DNA of 23,648 nt from Chloroflexota bacterium (GTDB taxonomy: Bacteria; Chloroflexota; UBA6077; JACCZL01). The stretch is from assembly GCA_013695975.1 (NCBI GenBank), contig JACCZL010000023.1, positions 1 to 23,648 on the forward strand, read 5' to 3'. This document shows, piece by piece, positions 15,767 to 22,627 of the stretch. The position numbers and the translations under genes were made by a program. The number at the start of each line of letters is the position of its first letter. The stretch's first letter is position 1. The notes under the pieces are model-generated. The model made no database searches and was not told the DNA's origin. It was given only the letters and a program-made list of their open reading frames with translations.

Positions 15767-16569
15767 ACACGCTGTCCGGGCTCACCTACCTTTCGGCGCG
15801 CACATGCCCGCCGGCCGCTGCCCAGCCCGAGCATCGACCGCATGACGGTGGGTTGATCGCGGAGCGTCCGTCGCACATGCGCGAGGAATCGCTCGCCGTG
15901 TGAATGGTAGACGGCCGCCCGCGGCTCGTACGCCAGCCTGAAGCCTGCCCTAAGCATGAGGCGAGCCCAGGCCAGATCCTCCCCCCCAGCGACCGCTTCG
16001 TCGAAGGGGGTTTCGCGCCAGAGCGAGCGCCACAGGGCTCCGTTGGCATTTGAGAACATGGCGTTGCGCGTGTGCCGACGGGGCCGCGCTCCGGTCAAGC
16101 CGCTGAGCCGGAGTCCCAGCAGCTCCAGGCGGGTTGCATTGGATCGAGGACGCTGACGCCCGTACACCCCGGCCAAGCCGGGCTCGGCGAAGGGCTCGGT
16201 GAGGTGGGCCAGCCAGCGATCGTCCACCGGCGTCGAGTGCGCGCTCAAGCTGGCGATCACCTCACCCTGCGCGGCGGCGATCCCGATGTTTAGCGACCGA
16301 CCGTAGGTAAACGACTCCGCCGGAATCTCGATGAGGCGAACGGGCCAGCGACCGACGATCTCGAGCGTGCCGTCGCTGGACCCCGAGTCGACCACGATGA
16401 CCTCGAACGGACCAGGGTACCGCTGCTCGAAGACTGCATTCAGCACCTCGCCGATGAAGCGGGCCTCGTTCCGAGCGCGGATGACGATCGACACCGACGG
16501 ACCCCGCCCGCCCGTGGTGGACGCTCTTGATCGACATGCCGCGGACGGACTGATCAGCGCCTCTATCAT
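15763..16569 (-). CDS. Family 2 glycosyltransferase
   Basis: This 268-residue GT-A glycosyltransferase begins SVSIVIRARNEARFIGEVL, then VIVVDSGSSDGTLEI (57-71), the nucleotide-sugar-binding acidic region LSAHSTPVDDRWL (108-120), and GGEDLAWARLMLRAGF (195-210) with the expected Glu-Asp. The order resembles rhamnosyltransferase-like GT2 enzymes. Donor and acceptor are not predictable. I took the ATG at 16569; the longer reading runs back over tRNA-His and cannot be coding. No membrane helices are visible. It stands alone, convergent with the NYN gene. Confidence 0.87.
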   Translation of the reverse strand: MIEALISPSAACRSRASTTGGRGPSVSIVIRARNEARFIGEVLNAVFEQRYPGPFEVIVVDSGSSDGTLEIVGRWPVRLIEIPAESFTYGRSLNIGIAAAQGEVIASLSAHSTPVDDRWLAHLTEPFAEPGLAGVYGRQRPRSNATRLELLGLRLSGLTGARPRRHTRNAMFSNANGALWRSLWRETPFDEAVAGGEDLAWARLMLRAGFRLAYEPRAAVYHSHGERFLAHVRRTLRDQPTVMRSMLGLGSGRRACARRKVGEPGQRV

Positions 16570-16680
16570 GGTGCCCAATCGCCTGACAGCTCCGGTTGTA
16601 CGCAACAACAATGCCATAATGCCATCGAGCGCCTGGGGCGGACCACGTTTCCGAGGGCAGATCGGAAGGGCGTCGTCACA

Positions 16681-16710
16681 TTGACGGCCGCGCGGCTCGA
16701 ACGGTACACT
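16681..16710 (+). promoter_or_regulatory. Promoter of the tRNA-His/tRNA-Arg pair
   Basis: TTGACG (16681-16686) and TACACT (16705-16710) lie 18 bases apart, and the tRNA-His begins 31 bases after the -10. The fit to sigma-70 consensus is good for this GC-rich DNA. The upstream stretch 16570-16680 holds no other feature I can support. Confidence 0.65.
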
Positions 16711-16741
16711 TGCGGTGTCGCCGGGCTCCGGCTCGGCCCAT

Positions 16742-16818
16742 GGTGGGCGTAGCGTAGCGGTTAACGCGCCAGGTTGTGGCCCTGGAGATCGTGGGTTCAA
16801 ATCCCATCGCTCACCCCA
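16742..16818 (+). tRNA. tRNA-His (anticodon GTG)
   Basis: The acceptor GTGGGCG (16743-16749) pairs with CGCTCAC (16808-16814). The anticodon stem CCAGG/CCTGG holds the loop TTGTGGC with GTG at 16776-16778. The diagnostic extra G at -1 (16742) faces discriminator C (16815), and CCA is encoded (16816-16818). The T-loop GTTCAAAT is normal. Confidence 0.96.
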
Positions 16819-16852
16819 GCCCGGGTGTACCTCGTGTGCGCAGGGGTTTCAC

Positions 16853-16929
16853 GCGCCCGTAGCTCAGCGGACCAGAGCACGTGGCTTCGGACCACGGGGT
16901 CGGGGGTTCGAATCCCTCCGGGCGTGCCA
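16853..16929 (+). tRNA. tRNA-Arg (anticodon TCG)
   Basis: The acceptor GCGCCCG (16853-16859) pairs with CGGGCGT (16919-16925), with one terminal G-T. The anticodon stem CGTGG/CCACG (16880-16884, 16892-16896) closes the loop CTTCGGA with TCG at 16887-16889. Discriminator G and encoded CCA (16927-16929) follow. It lies 34 bases after tRNA-His and may share its transcript. Confidence 0.95.
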
Positions 16930-16985
16930 TTCCAGTCGGCATTGCCGGATGGCCTTCGACCTGTACCCCCGAACCTTGACGCGGG

Positions 16986-16994
16986 TGGTATACT
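16986..16994 (+). promoter_or_regulatory. Extended -10 element upstream of the small peptide gene
   Basis: TGGTATACT is an extended -10 (TG, one base, TATACT). A TTGACG at 16976-16981 is too close to be its -35. The predicted leader to the ATG at 17075 is about 75 bases; nothing else is recognised in 16930-17060. Confidence 0.45.
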
Positions 16995-17074
16995 GGTCCC
17001 ATCCCAGGTGCGGTGGACGGGTACGCACCGTGGTATGAGTGACTCGTCGCCGAACGATCCGGAGGAGGTTCACG

Positions 17075-17203
17075 ATGGCTATGCGCAGGTGGCTCGAGAC
17101 GGTTCAGCCTGAGGCAGAGGCGGAGGTCCTCGAGGAGGAGGTCTACGGCGGAAACTCCATCAACGACCCGAACCCGTCGGGCAATCCTGACGAGGACGAC
17201 TAG
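17075..17203 (+). CDS. Small acidic peptide, 42 residues, unknown function
   Basis: An open frame of 42 codons starts with ATG six bases after a strong GGAGGAGG (17061-17068). The peptide begins MAMRRWLETVQPEAEAEV, has a run of Glu (20-22) followed by Val-Tyr-Gly-Gly (23-26), and ends NSINDPNPSGNPDEDD. It has twelve acidic and two basic residues, no Cys and no hydrophobic stretch, so it is soluble and probably flexible. A -10 lies upstream and a strong hairpin downstream, so it looks like a single-gene transcript. The Gly-Gly with an acidic leader recalls ribosomal peptide precursors, but no modifying enzyme is nearby. I do not recognise it. Confidence 0.6.
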   Translation: MAMRRWLETVQPEAEAEVLEEEVYGGNSINDPNPSGNPDEDD

Positions 17204-17245
17204 GCCCGCGGAGCGTACCGATCGGTGCGCCCCGCTTCGGTGACT

Positions 17246-17277
17246 GCGAGGCCGTGGAGCGCGCTCCATGGCCTCGC
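17246..17277 (+). terminator. Hairpin terminator-like element after the small peptide gene
   Basis: GCGAGGCC (17246-17253) pairs with GGCCTCGC (17270-17277), and inside TGGAG pairs with CTCCA, with a G-T pair between, giving a 14-bp stem and a CGCG loop. The following bases TCTATGGTCGCTTTCC are only partly T-rich. It lies 42 bases after the peptide stop. The rest of 17204-17455 is non-coding with no other supported feature. Confidence 0.55.
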
Positions 17278-17455
17278 TCTATGGTCGCTTTCCTCCATCG
17301 CGAGCGTGTTCTGTGCCCACCTGTGGGGTCGGGCGGGGCGGGCACGGTACGTGCAACCGGTTCCATGATAGGCGGGGCTCGCCGCCAACCTCGACCGAGT
17401 CCCGTGACAGCGGGGCTTGATCCGTGAACCGGAGCGAGCCGGAATGGAGGCGGAT

Positions 17456-18907
17456 ATGGCAGACAATCCAAACCGCGACCCTGTGGGTGCGGCGTCGAGC
17501 GACGTTGGGGCTATCGAAAAGGGCTGGTCGGTCTACGATTCGCTCGATCGACCGATCGGGAACGTCACGGATGTCGAAAGCGGGAAACTGAGCGTCGACG
17601 GCAGGCCCCAGAGTCTCGGTTTCTTCGAGGTCCCGCTGGAGGCCGTGCAATCGGCCGCTAACGGGGAGGTCCATCTCAGCCTGCAGATGGAAAGCATCCA
17701 CACCCCTGACGCGACAACGCCCTCGCGACCGACCACGGCTGAGGAGGAGATTCCGCCGCCGATCATCAGCGATTTCGACGCAGAGACGTCTGGGCCCGCG
17801 ACGCCCCCTCGCGAATCGGCCACATCGTCGACTAGTCGCAGCGAATCGGTCGACGGGTCGTCGTACACGGCCTCGGGTACGCCGATCGGACTGGGTAGCA
17901 ACACACCGGTTGGGAACGAGCCTGATCGTTTCCGCACCTGGGAAGATGAGGAGCCGTATCGTGAGAGCACCTGGTCGCGCTACGGTACCTGGCTCGGAGT
18001 CGTCGGGCTGGGGCTCGCCGGTCTGATCGGTCTGCTCTGGTGGCGCCGACGCCAGGCGCGCCGACGCCCAATCGAGCGAGTGCGGGATGCCCTGGGGTCA
18101 GCCGGTGAGTCCGTGGACCGAGTCCGCGAGGCGATCGGATCGGCCGGCGAGTCGGTCGAACCGATCTGGGAGGCCGCCGTCGAACGGAAAGGCGCCTGGG
18201 GCCTGGCTCTCTTGGCCGCTCTGCCTCTCCTGCTCTGGGCCCGGTCCTCGAAAGAGGAGGAGGAGGAGGAAGGTACGCTCGACGCCATACGCGACCGCCT
18301 GCCGGATACCGGCGACCTCAAGGGGCGACTACCATCACCGCGGCTGTCCGAGCGGTTCGAGTCTGGCCGCCTGTCCGATCTTGCCGACGACTCGTCGGTG
18401 CTCTGGTGGGCCGGCGTCCCGGCCATCGTGGGGGCGCTTGCTGCCGCCTGGTACGCGGGCCGGCGCAACGCGGGAGGCAAGACCCGCCGCCTCGACCAGA
18501 TCATGACGAGCGACGTCGAGGTGGTGCGTCCCGAGACGACCGCGTTAGAAGCCGCCTCGACGATGAAACGCCTCGACGTAGGCGCATTGCCGGTATGCGA
18601 CGGCCGACGGCTGCTGGGGATGGTGACCGACCGCGACATCGTCGTCCGCGCCGTCGCCGAAGGTCGTGATCCGCACCTGATCAGCGCGCGGGACGTCATG
18701 ACCAGAGCGTTGATCTACGCTCAGGAGGACGATTCGGTGGAACGCGGCGCCGACCTGATGCGGCAACACCAGATCCGTCGCCTGCCGATCGTCGATCGCC
18801 AACAGCAGCTCGTCGGCATCGTCTCGCTCGGCGACCTGGCGGTCGACGTCGGCGACGATCATCTCAGCGGCGCCACCCTCGAGCACGTGTCGAAGCCAGG
18901 GCGATAG
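17456..18907 (+). CDS. Membrane protein with DUF2171/PRC-like domain and paired CBS domains
   Basis: The ATG at 17456 follows GGAGG (17446-17450) and gives 483 residues. Residues about 20-80 (GWSVYDSLDRPIGNVTDVESG) look like a DUF2171/PRC-barrel-type domain. A Ser/Thr/Pro-rich linker follows, then a membrane helix (about 177-196), a near-perfect 14-residue tandem repeat RVRDALGSAGESVD / RVREAIGSAGESVE (208-235), a second hydrophobic segment (about 247-262), a run of six Glu, a third segment (about 316-333), and two CBS domains (about 350-400 and 415-465; LDQIMTSDVEVVRPETT, ISARDVMTRAL). CBS pairs usually bind adenosyl nucleotides and control a partner. Fumarase starts 27 bases later, so they may be cotranscribed. 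The combination is unusual and the function unknown. Confidence 0.85.
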   Translation: MADNPNRDPVGAASSDVGAIEKGWSVYDSLDRPIGNVTDVESGKLSVDGRPQSLGFFEVPLEAVQSAANGEVHLSLQMESIHTPDATTPSRPTTAEEEIPPPIISDFDAETSGPATPPRESATSSTSRSESVDGSSYTASGTPIGLGSNTPVGNEPDRFRTWEDEEPYRESTWSRYGTWLGVVGLGLAGLIGLLWWRRRQARRRPIERVRDALGSAGESVDRVREAIGSAGESVEPIWEAAVERKGAWGLALLAALPLLLWARSSKEEEEEEGTLDAIRDRLPDTGDLKGRLPSPRLSERFESGRLSDLADDSSVLWWAGVPAIVGALAAAWYAGRRNAGGKTRRLDQIMTSDVEVVRPETTALEAASTMKRLDVGALPVCDGRRLLGMVTDRDIVVRAVAEGRDPHLISARDVMTRALIYAQEDDSVERGADLMRQHQIRRLPIVDRQQQLVGIVSLGDLAVDVGDDHLSGATLEHVSKPGR

Positions 18908-18934
18908 GCGGAGCTCCGTTGGAGGGGGTAGGTG

Positions 18935-20359
18935 ATGGCGGAAGGGCCGAGGCGACGGATTGAGCGCGACTCGATGGGCGAGCTGGAGGTTCCGGATGGG
19001 GCCTACTATGGCGCGACCACGATGCGGGCGGTCAAGAACTTCCCGATCAGCGACCTGCGGCTGCCGCGGCGGTTCATCCAGGCGATCGGCCTGATCAAAC
19101 TCGCGGCGGCGCGCACCAATCGCGAGCTGGAGCTGCTCGAGCCTCGGCTCGCCGAGGCGATCGAACGGGCAGCTCGGGAGGTCGCCGACGGCCGACTGGA
19201 CGATCAGTTTGTGGTCGATGTGTTCCAGACCGGCTCCGGGACGTCAACCAACATGAATGCCAACGAGGTGATCGCCAACCGGGCGATCGAGCTGCTCGGC
19301 GGAGAGGTCGGTTCGCGCTCGATCGTCCACCCGAATGATCACGTCAACATCTGCCAATCCTCCAACGACGTCATTCCCAGCGCGATCCAGCTTGGCGCGC
19401 TGATCGCCATTCGCGAGGATCTCCTGCCAGCCCTGGAGCGACTCCAAGCCTCGCTCGAGCGGCAGGCCGACGAGCTGATGCCGATCGTCAAGACCGGCCG
19501 AACCCACTTGCAGGACGCCACGCCGATCCGGCTCGGGCAGGAGTTCGAGGGCTACGCCGGGCAGGCTGAGCGAGCCATCCGGCGCTTGCGCCACGCCCAG
19601 GAGGAGCTCGGCGAGCTGCCGCTCGGCGGGACCGCGGTCGGCACCGGCATCAACGCCCATCCGGAGTTTGCCGCCAGGACCTGTCGGGCCGTGTCCGAGC
19701 TTTCCGCTGTCCATGTCTACGAGACGACCAATCATTTCCAGGCCCAGAGCACGCTCGACGCGGTCGTCGAAGCGAGCGGCGTACTCCGCACCATCGCCGT
19801 CAGCATGCTCAAGCTCGCGAACGACCTGCGACTGATGGGCTCCGGGCCGCGGGCCGGGCTTGGCGAGCTCGAGCTTCCAGCCGTCCAACCCGGTAGCTCG
19901 ATCATGCCGGGCAAGGTCAACCCGGTGATCGCCGAGGCGGTCTGCCAGGTTGCGGCCCAGGTGGTAGGCAACGATGCGACGGTGGCAATGGCCGGCGCCA
20001 CTGGCAGCAACTTCGAGCTGAACGTGATGCTGCCAGTGGCGGCCTATAACGTACTCCAATCGATCGCGCTGCTCGGCAGCTCGCTCGACAACCTGGTCGT
20101 GCAATGCATCGACGGGCTCAAGGCCACGACACGCGGCCCCGAGATGGTCGAGAAGGGACTTGCGATCTGCACCGCCCTGGCGCCGGTCATTGGCTACGAC
20201 GCAGCGGCCCAGATCTCCAAGGAGGCCTATACAAGTGGCCGCACCATCCGAGAGGTCGCACGTGAGCAGACCGACCTCTCCGACGAGGAGCTGGAGCGCA
20301 TCCTCGACCCGAGCACGATGACCGAGCCGGGCCTGACCGGCGCGCCAGGGGTTGGCTGA
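18935..20359 (+). CDS. fumC: Class II fumarate hydratase
   Basis: This 474-residue enzyme interconverts fumarate and malate in the citric acid cycle. The superfamily signature GSSIMPGKVNPV is at 320-331, the catalytic loop with its Ser. Other motifs are GSGTSTNMNANEVIANRA (100-117), HPNDHVNICQSSND, and KTGRTHLQDATP with the base His190. Length is typical, and the motifs fit fumarase better than aspartase. I used the ATG at 18935, six bases after GGAGGGGG; a GTG at 18932 directly before it is possible. Probably cotranscribed with the CBS protein upstream. Confidence 0.96.
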   Translation: MAEGPRRRIERDSMGELEVPDGAYYGATTMRAVKNFPISDLRLPRRFIQAIGLIKLAAARTNRELELLEPRLAEAIERAAREVADGRLDDQFVVDVFQTGSGTSTNMNANEVIANRAIELLGGEVGSRSIVHPNDHVNICQSSNDVIPSAIQLGALIAIREDLLPALERLQASLERQADELMPIVKTGRTHLQDATPIRLGQEFEGYAGQAERAIRRLRHAQEELGELPLGGTAVGTGINAHPEFAARTCRAVSELSAVHVYETTNHFQAQSTLDAVVEASGVLRTIAVSMLKLANDLRLMGSGPRAGLGELELPAVQPGSSIMPGKVNPVIAEAVCQVAAQVVGNDATVAMAGATGSNFELNVMLPVAAYNVLQSIALLGSSLDNLVVQCIDGLKATTRGPEMVEKGLAICTALAPVIGYDAAAQISKEAYTSGRTIREVAREQTDLSDEELERILDPSTMTEPGLTGAPGVG

Positions 20360-20405
20360 GCGCACGGTGTTGGGCCGCCAATCCAGCGCCCACCATCACA
20401 CTCAC

Positions 20406-20418
20406 GCAGGCTTCCTGC
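20406..20418. terminator. Small hairpin between fumC and the Rad52-like gene
   Basis: GCAGG (20406-20410) and CCTGC (20414-20418) can form a five-pair stem with a three-base loop in the 91-base gap between convergent stops. It is weak and has no T-run, so a terminator role is only possible. Nothing else is seen in 20360-20450. Confidence 0.2.
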
Positions 20419-20450
20419 ATCATGGTTGTCGGGATGGGGGCCTGCACGAT

Positions 20451-21137
20451 TTAGAACGGCACCTGCTGGAGGGCTGCCTCGGCCCGCCGCTTGGCCTCGT
20501 TCGCCTCACGATAGTGGCTCATGCAGAGGACCCGGCTATGCTTGCGGCGCCCGTAGCTGGCGAGCTGCGCGGGCGGCCAGCTCGTGCCATCCTTGAACCG
20601 GACCTCGGTCAAGGATTCGCCACACTCCTCGCAGGCCGCCCCATCCGAGTCGGCGCCCCGACCCGCCAGCGGCTGGAGTGGGGTCGGCTCGGCCGGAACC
20701 TCCTTCTTCCACAGGTACAGCGCCACGCCCAGCAGCGACGCGCACTTCTTCAACGCGTCGGTCGCCGCGCCCTTGAGGTCGAATCCGATGTCCAGCGGGG
20801 TCCCGCTCGCCCGTGACCGCTTGACCTTCTGGCTACCGAACTGCTGCCGCACCACCATGCGGTCGTCGATCTGGGCCGTGATCTCGCCAAGCGCCCAGCA
20901 CTCGTCGGCGTCGGAATTGATCCCGTGCTCGAGGATTCGAAAGCTCCAGTTGGCCACGCCGAGCGCTTCGTTCAACCTGCTGATCGCCTGCTCACCGGTG
21001 ATGTACTCGAGCTCGACACCGCCCCGGATGTCCCGGAAGGTCGCCTCGAACGGCGCCGTGAGTCGGCCGTAGAGCTCGACCCGGTCGGCCCCATCTTCGG
21101 TCTGAGAAGTCGTCGCCACCGCTCCCTTGGTCGCCAT
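20451..21137 (-). CDS. Rad52/Rad22-like single-strand annealing protein with zinc-binding tail
   Basis: This 228-residue protein has a Rad52/22-type domain (about 22-145): LTAPFEATFRD, then YITGEQAISRLNEALGVANWSF (45-66), a central strand with ALGEITAQIDDRMV, and DLKGAATDALKKCASLLGVALYLW (120-143), matching the family pattern of lysine and DALKRAA before the end. DdrA of Deinococcus and phage annealing proteins belong to the same superfamily; they bind single-stranded ends and anneal complementary DNA. The tail has Cys169-x2-Cys172 and Cys205-x2-His208, a likely zinc site. The ATG at 21137 follows GGAGGG by six bases; the longer reading crosses tRNA-Gly. Its promoter carries an SOS box, so damage induction is likely. 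Role in repair is inferred. Confidence 0.82.
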   Translation of the reverse strand: MATKGAVATTSQTEDGADRVELYGRLTAPFEATFRDIRGGVELEYITGEQAISRLNEALGVANWSFRILEHGINSDADECWALGEITAQIDDRMVVRQQFGSQKVKRSRASGTPLDIGFDLKGAATDALKKCASLLGVALYLWKKEVPAEPTPLQPLAGRGADSDGAACEECGESLTEVRFKDGTSWPPAQLASYGRRKHSRVLCMSHYREANEAKRRAEAALQQVPF

Positions 21138-21198
21138 GCTCCCTCCACACTGCCCCCGAGACGCGGGGGCTCCAACCCGGACAAGACTCCCCTGTCCG

Positions 21199-21247
21199 TA
21201 GAACGTTTGTTCTAATTGATTATAGCGCCGGGAGCGCCCCGGAGCAA
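21199..21247 (-). promoter_or_regulatory. SOS-type promoter: LexA box at the start of the Rad52-like transcript
   Basis: On the minus strand, TTGCTC (21242-21247) and a perfect TATAAT (21219-21224) are 17 bases apart. The palindrome TAGAACNNNNGTTCTA (21199-21214, core GAAC-N4-GTTC at 21201-21212) covers the predicted start of transcription. GAAC-N4-GTTC is the known LexA/DinR box of Bacillus and mycobacteria. Position and symmetry are ideal for repression. Confidence 0.85.
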
Positions 21248-21261
21248 GCGCCCGGGCCACT

Positions 21262-21292
21262 TTGGACGAGCCGCCCGGCTGTCGGCTAGAAT
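21262..21292 (+). promoter_or_regulatory. Candidate promoter of tRNA-Gly
   Basis: TTGGAC (21262-21267) and TAGAAT (21287-21292) lie 19 bases apart, and the tRNA begins 25 bases after the -10. The spacing is slightly long. It is divergent from the SOS promoter, with -35 boxes 14 bases apart. Confidence 0.5.
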
Positions 21293-21317
21293 CTGCTCTG
21301 GAGCGCCGGCTCCGTGC

Positions 21318-21391
21318 GCGGGATTGGTGTAACGGCAGCACAGAAGCCTTCCAAGCTTCTAGAGACGGTTCGAATCCGTTATCCCGCTCCA
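21318..21391 (+). tRNA. tRNA-Gly (anticodon TCC)
   Basis: The acceptor GCGGGAT (21318-21324) pairs fully with ATCCCGC (21381-21387). The anticodon stem GAAGC/GCTTC closes the loop CTTCCAA, giving TCC. The T-arm ACGG-TTCGAAT-CCGT is regular. Discriminator T and encoded CCA (21389-21391) are present. The aminotransferase start follows 20 bases later. Confidence 0.96.
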
Positions 21392-21411
21392 ACCCAGGGC
21401 GGGAGGCAATT

Positions 21412-22560
21412 GTGCGACAGCCGTCGGCTACCATCCAGCGACTCCAGGGCTCGGAACGGGCCGGGCAGTCGGCAGCGCCCGGACCGGGTGTCATCCCGCT
21501 CCAGACGGGCGACCCCGACTTTCCCACCCCCCCACACATCGTCGAAGCTCTCGGCGACGCCGTCGAGCAGGGCTACACTCACTACCCCCCCTACCAGGGC
21601 GACCCCGAGCTGCGGGCGGTCATCGCCGACCAGCTCTCCGCCCGCTCGGGCGTGACCTGGAGCGCTGAGGACGTCTCGATCACCAATGGCGGGAGCGGCG
21701 CCATCTATGGCGGCATGGTCGCCTACCTCGATCCTGGCGATCAGGTCCTCGTCCCCCAGCCAAACTTTTCGCTCTACGGCGACGTCGCCCAATCTATCGG
21801 GGCCGAGGTCAGCAACGTCCCCTTGACGACCGACCTCCACCTTGACCTGGACGCCCTGCGGGCAGCGGCCGGCCCGCGAGCACGGATGGTCATCCTCTGC
21901 AACCCCTGCAACCCGACCGGCACAGTCTTCCGCCGCGACGAGCTGCTCGAGCTGGCCGCGTTCTGCCAGGAACGTGACCTGCTCATGCTGGCCGACGAAG
22001 CCTACGAACGGATCCTGTTCGACGGCCGGGTGCACATCTCGGCTCTCGAGCTGCCCGACATGGCAGATCGCCTCTTGTTCGTCCAGACGTTCTCGAAGAC
22101 GTATGCGATGACCGGCTGGCGGCTTGGCTACCTGGCCGCCCGCGGGGGCATGGCCAAGAGCGGCATGATCGTCCACCGCACGGCCGTCGGAACGGTCAAC
22201 TGGGCCGTCCAGCGGGCCGGCATCGTAGCCCTCACCACGCCGAGTGACTGGCCCGACCGGATGGTCGAGGAGTACGCCTTTCGGCGCGGCATGCTCGACG
22301 AGCTGCTCCGCGACGCCGAGGGGGCGTCGTGGCGGCCGCCGGAGGGGACGTTCTACGCTTTCGTGAAGTACCGCGCCGACATGTCGGCCCGCGAGATGAC
22401 GCGGTTCCTGCTAGAGCGGGGCGTCGCCGTCCGCAGCGGCACCGAGTTCGGCCCCGGCGGCGAGGGCCACGTCCGATTGAGCTTTGCTACGAGCCGCGAC
22501 AACATCCGCGAAGGGGCTCATCGCCTCGCAGCCGCCTTCGCCGAGTCCGCGACGCGGTAG
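21412..22560 (+). CDS. Class I/II pyridoxal-phosphate aminotransferase
   Basis: From a GTG at 21412, preceded by GGGAGG (21401-21406), this gives 382 residues. The PLP lysine is Lys229 in SKTYAMTGWRLGY, the ring is held by Asp195 (LADEAY) and Asn167 (NPCNPTG), and a C-terminal Arg in HVRLSFA should bind the substrate carboxylate. It belongs to fold type I, near the aspartate/aromatic aminotransferase-like group (MalY/PatA-type relatives); substrate is not predictable. The longer reading from 21262 covers tRNA-Gly and was rejected. The tRNA lies 20 bases upstream, so they may share a transcript. Its stop codon TAG is inside the first GGTAGAC repeat. Confidence 0.9.
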   Translation: MRQPSATIQRLQGSERAGQSAAPGPGVIPLQTGDPDFPTPPHIVEALGDAVEQGYTHYPPYQGDPELRAVIADQLSARSGVTWSAEDVSITNGGSGAIYGGMVAYLDPGDQVLVPQPNFSLYGDVAQSIGAEVSNVPLTTDLHLDLDALRAAAGPRARMVILCNPCNPTGTVFRRDELLELAAFCQERDLLMLADEAYERILFDGRVHISALELPDMADRLLFVQTFSKTYAMTGWRLGYLAARGGMAKSGMIVHRTAVGTVNWAVQRAGIVALTTPSDWPDRMVEEYAFRRGMLDELLRDAEGASWRPPEGTFYAFVKYRADMSAREMTRFLLERGVAVRSGTEFGPGGEGHVRLSFATSRDNIREGAHRLAAAFAESATR

Positions 22561-22627
22561 ACGGGGACGGGTAGACGGTAGACGGTAGACAGGAGGGCGT
22601 ATCCCCGTCCCCTGTCTACCGTCTACC
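22556..22627. repeat. GGTAGAC repeat array and inverted repeat
   Basis: GGTAGAC occurs at 22556-22562, 22570-22576, 22577-22583 and 22584-22590. The unit pair GGTAGACGGTAGACAGG (22577-22593) is matched perfectly in reverse complement at 22611-22627, 17 of 17 bases, leaving a 17-base loop that contains CCCCGTCC, itself complementary to GGGGAC upstream. The hairpin lies between two convergent genes, and stop codons of both (22558-22560 plus, 22616-22618 minus) fall inside repeat units. It may end both transcripts or be a genome-wide repeat. Confidence 0.85.

Noticed and set aside
15763..16800. 345-residue glycosyltransferase
   Set aside because: The N-terminal 77 codons run back over tRNA-His and are low-quality sequence; GT2 motifs begin after the ATG at 16569.
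17075..17203. Lasso peptide or PqqA-type precursor
   Set aside because: No Thr at the leader -2 position, no maturation enzymes nearby, and the Glu-x3-Tyr match is trivial in a Glu run.
21262..22560. 432-residue aminotransferase
   Set aside because: The first 50 codons cover tRNA-Gly; a good ribosome binding site marks the GTG at 21412.
22556..22627. CRISPR array
   Set aside because: Repeats are heptamers with no spacers of regular length and no cas genes.
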